This document shows positions 5,712 to 7,160 of a stretch of DNA of 7,160 nucleotides, piece by piece (position 1 is the stretch's first letter; every line of letters begins with the position of its first letter). Source of the DNA: an uncultured Clostridiaceae bacterium. GTDB taxonomy: Bacteria > Bacillota > Clostridia > Lachnospirales > Lachnospiraceae. Made by a program: the position numbers and the translations under genes. The stretch spans positions 1 through 7,160 of the forward strand of contig CABSIM010000067.1 of assembly GCA_902477765.1 (NCBI GenBank), in the 5' to 3' direction. The notes beneath the pieces are model-generated. The model was not told the origin of the DNA. It saw only the letters and a list, made by a program, of their open reading frames with translations, and made no database searches.

Positions 5712-7107
5712 AGTTGAATCCGATGGCGGTTCCCACAAAGATGGAGATGACCATGACTACAAACAGCATGGCATAGCAGGGAACCAGGAATTTGTACCAG
5801 CTCTTTAAATCTACCTTGGCCATTGCAAGACATGCCATCAGGTTTACGCTGGTGGGTGCAAACAGGTTGGTGAATCCGTCGCCGTACTGAAGAGTCAGAA
5901 CTGCCATCTGACGGGTTACGCCGATTACGTCTGCCAGCGGTGCCATGATGGGCATCATGACTGCGGTCTGGCCGGATCCGGAGTTGATGAAAATGTTGAT
6001 GATGGCATTGGCAATGAACATGCCGACTGCCGCAAATGCGCTGCTCATATGGCTCAGCGGAATGGAGATATAATAAACAATGGTATCCAGAATTCCGGAG
6101 TTATTAAGGATAACGCTCATGACACATGCCAGTACCATGAATACCATAACGCCGCACATATCCTGAGTTCCTTTTACAAAACGTTTCATGGTCTCATCAA
6201 TGTCATAGTGAGCCAGAATTCCTTCAATAAATGCCACCGGCAGCATGATGGAACCCAGTTCTGTCATGCCCAGTCCCAGTGTGGGGCCGCCTGCCGCAAA
6301 GAAAATGAATGCTCCGAAGAAGATAACCAGAATGGCGATCTCACGGATTGTCATGGGACGGTATGTTTCAGCACCCGGTACCACAACTTCTCCTGTCTCT
6401 TCCTGCTCTCCTCCGAAGTTCTTTTCGTAAACTGCCGGATTCTTCTGGCAGCGTTTTACCCACCAGATCAGGTATGCGGATACAATCAGCAGGTTGATGA
6501 CAGTAACAATGGTACGGAGGCCTGCGCCGGAATAGGGAGCAAGACCTGCAATCTCCTGTCCCAGAACGCCGGTCAGAGGATTGATGGGAGAGGTCATGAA
6601 GCCTGTGAAGGAACCTAAAATTACCAGTCCCACAGCAAAGAGCCGGTCTGCCTTCAGCTGCTTGGCAATGGTGATTCCCAGAGGCACAAAAAGCACTACC
6701 GTGGAAATCATGGAACCAACGCATCCCAGAAGAGCCGTTGCGAATATGTAGATGGGAATGATAACCAGGGCTTTGTCTTTCAGACGGTGGATCATATTTC
6801 CCAGGGCCCGGTCAAGAACGCCTGTGGAATTTACGATTCCCATCATGCCGCCCATGATGATCAGGGTTACAAACAGTTTTCCGAATGTGGTGTAGGTAAG
6901 ATCGCCGACACCCAGAATTACTTCCACCGGGTTCAGGTAAACTTTCTCTGTTACCTCGTAAGTGCCCGGAATTGCCATGTTCCCGTCACGCTGGTATGCG
7001 CCGGAGGGAATGATGAAGGACATGACATAGACTACCGCGATTACGATGAGAATGATTTTCCACATGCTCATCGGCGCTTTTTTCTTTTTTGCCGCTTCTT
7101 CTTTCAT
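5710..7107 (-). CDS. YfcC/DcuC-type integral membrane carrier, complete
   Basis: A 465-residue inner-membrane secondary transporter of the YfcC family (DcuC-like superfamily, related to AbgT and NhaC-type carriers). A short lysine-rich cytosolic tail (KKKK, 7-10) precedes the first membrane helix (about 16-34). SGAYQR and PGTYEVTEKVYLNPVEVI (35-64) follow, typical of YfcC proteins. Further hydrophobic segments lie near 76-94, 114-142, 155-172, 198-216, 256-272, 283-299, 317-336, 357-375, 380-394 and 438-460. A charged loop (218-250) divides two halves, each with a likely re-entrant motif: GFMTSPINP (169-177) and INSGSGQTAVMMP (374-386). GDGFTNLFAPTS (409-420) is another conserved stretch. AAAAGGAG lies 7 bases before the ATG at 7107. 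Pairing with an M20 amidohydrolase suggests uptake of an amide-linked amino acid, dipeptide or similar compound; C4-dicarboxylate or basic amino acid exchange are the alternatives. Confidence 0.88.
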   Translation of the reverse strand: MKEEAAKKKKAPMSMWKIILIVIAVVYVMSFIIPSGAYQRDGNMAIPGTYEVTEKVYLNPVEVILGVGDLTYTTFGKLFVTLIIMGGMMGIVNSTGVLDRALGNMIHRLKDKALVIIPIYIFATALLGCVGSMISTVVLFVPLGITIAKQLKADRLFAVGLVILGSFTGFMTSPINPLTGVLGQEIAGLAPYSGAGLRTIVTVINLLIVSAYLIWWVKRCQKNPAVYEKNFGGEQEETGEVVVPGAETYRPMTIREIAILVIFFGAFIFFAAGGPTLGLGMTELGSIMLPVAFIEGILAHYDIDETMKRFVKGTQDMCGVMVFMVLACVMSVILNNSGILDTIVYYISIPLSHMSSAFAAVGMFIANAIINIFINSGSGQTAVMMPIMAPLADVIGVTRQMAVLTLQYGDGFTNLFAPTSVNLMACLAMAKVDLKSWYKFLVPCYAMLFVVMVISIFVGTAIGFN

Positions 7108-7139
7108 TGTTCTGCTCCTTTTCGTACTTTATTTTTCAG

Positions 7140-7160
7140 GGCCGCTCCGGCGGAGCGGCC
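7140..7160. repeat. GC-rich perfect palindrome at the right edge
   Basis: GGCCGCTCCG (7140-7149) and CGGAGCGGCC (7151-7160) are exact reverse complements around one base. As RNA this would form at least an 8-bp, all but one GC, stem with a 5-base loop. It sits 33 bases upstream of the carrier start. On the minus strand no T tract follows it; on the plus strand the window ends, so a plus-strand terminator cannot be excluded. It could be a leader hairpin of the carrier operon or the end of a neighbouring unit. Confidence 0.6.

Noticed and set aside
6049..6618. Open plus-strand frame of 189 codons opposite the carrier
   Set aside because: It is polar and Asn/Gln/Cys/His-rich, as expected from antisense reading of hydrophobic membrane-segment codons.

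Overview
The window looks like ordinary chromosome from an anaerobic, low-to-mid GC Firmicute, most likely a gut-type Clostridia of the Lachnospiraceae. Three things point there: the atypical PRPP synthetase, the clostridial form of MurC, and a paired DnaD-domain protein and DnaC/DnaI-type helicase loader. This placement is inferred from protein character alone, with no database search. There is no sign of a phage, insertion sequence, CRISPR array, tRNA or rRNA.

All six genes lie on the minus strand, so they are transcribed from the right edge towards the left. In that order: a YfcC/DcuC-type membrane carrier (7107-5710) and an M20 amidohydrolase (5697-4498), which form a tightly coupled pair ending in a clear intrinsic terminator (4446-4481); murC (4357-2975), which ends in a second long hairpin terminator (2914-2960); an AT-rich intergenic region (2705-2974) rich in DnaA boxes; a DnaD-domain primosome protein (2704-1607) whose 3' end overlaps dnaC/dnaI (1620-625); and the first 178 codons of ribose-phosphate pyrophosphokinase (534 to the left edge).

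The genes suggest three functional blocks. The carrier and amidohydrolase probably import and cleave an N-acylated or peptide-like amino acid compound. MurC adds the first amino acid of the peptidoglycan stem. The DnaD/DnaC pair would load the replicative helicase, and PRPP synthetase feeds nucleotide, histidine and tryptophan synthesis.

The most interesting region is 2775-2973. It holds three perfect 9-mer DnaA boxes (TGTGGATAA / TTATCCACA) and three close variants, in two clusters. Within each cluster the same-strand boxes abut head-to-tail with an exact 9-bp period. The clusters share an identical 18-bp direct repeat 155 bp apart, flank an AT-rich tract and a perfect Spo0A-box core, and one box is built into the arm of the murC terminator. 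The region lies just upstream of the helicase-loading operon. It could be a DnaA-controlled promoter for that operon, a DnaA titration or reactivation locus, or less likely a replication origin.
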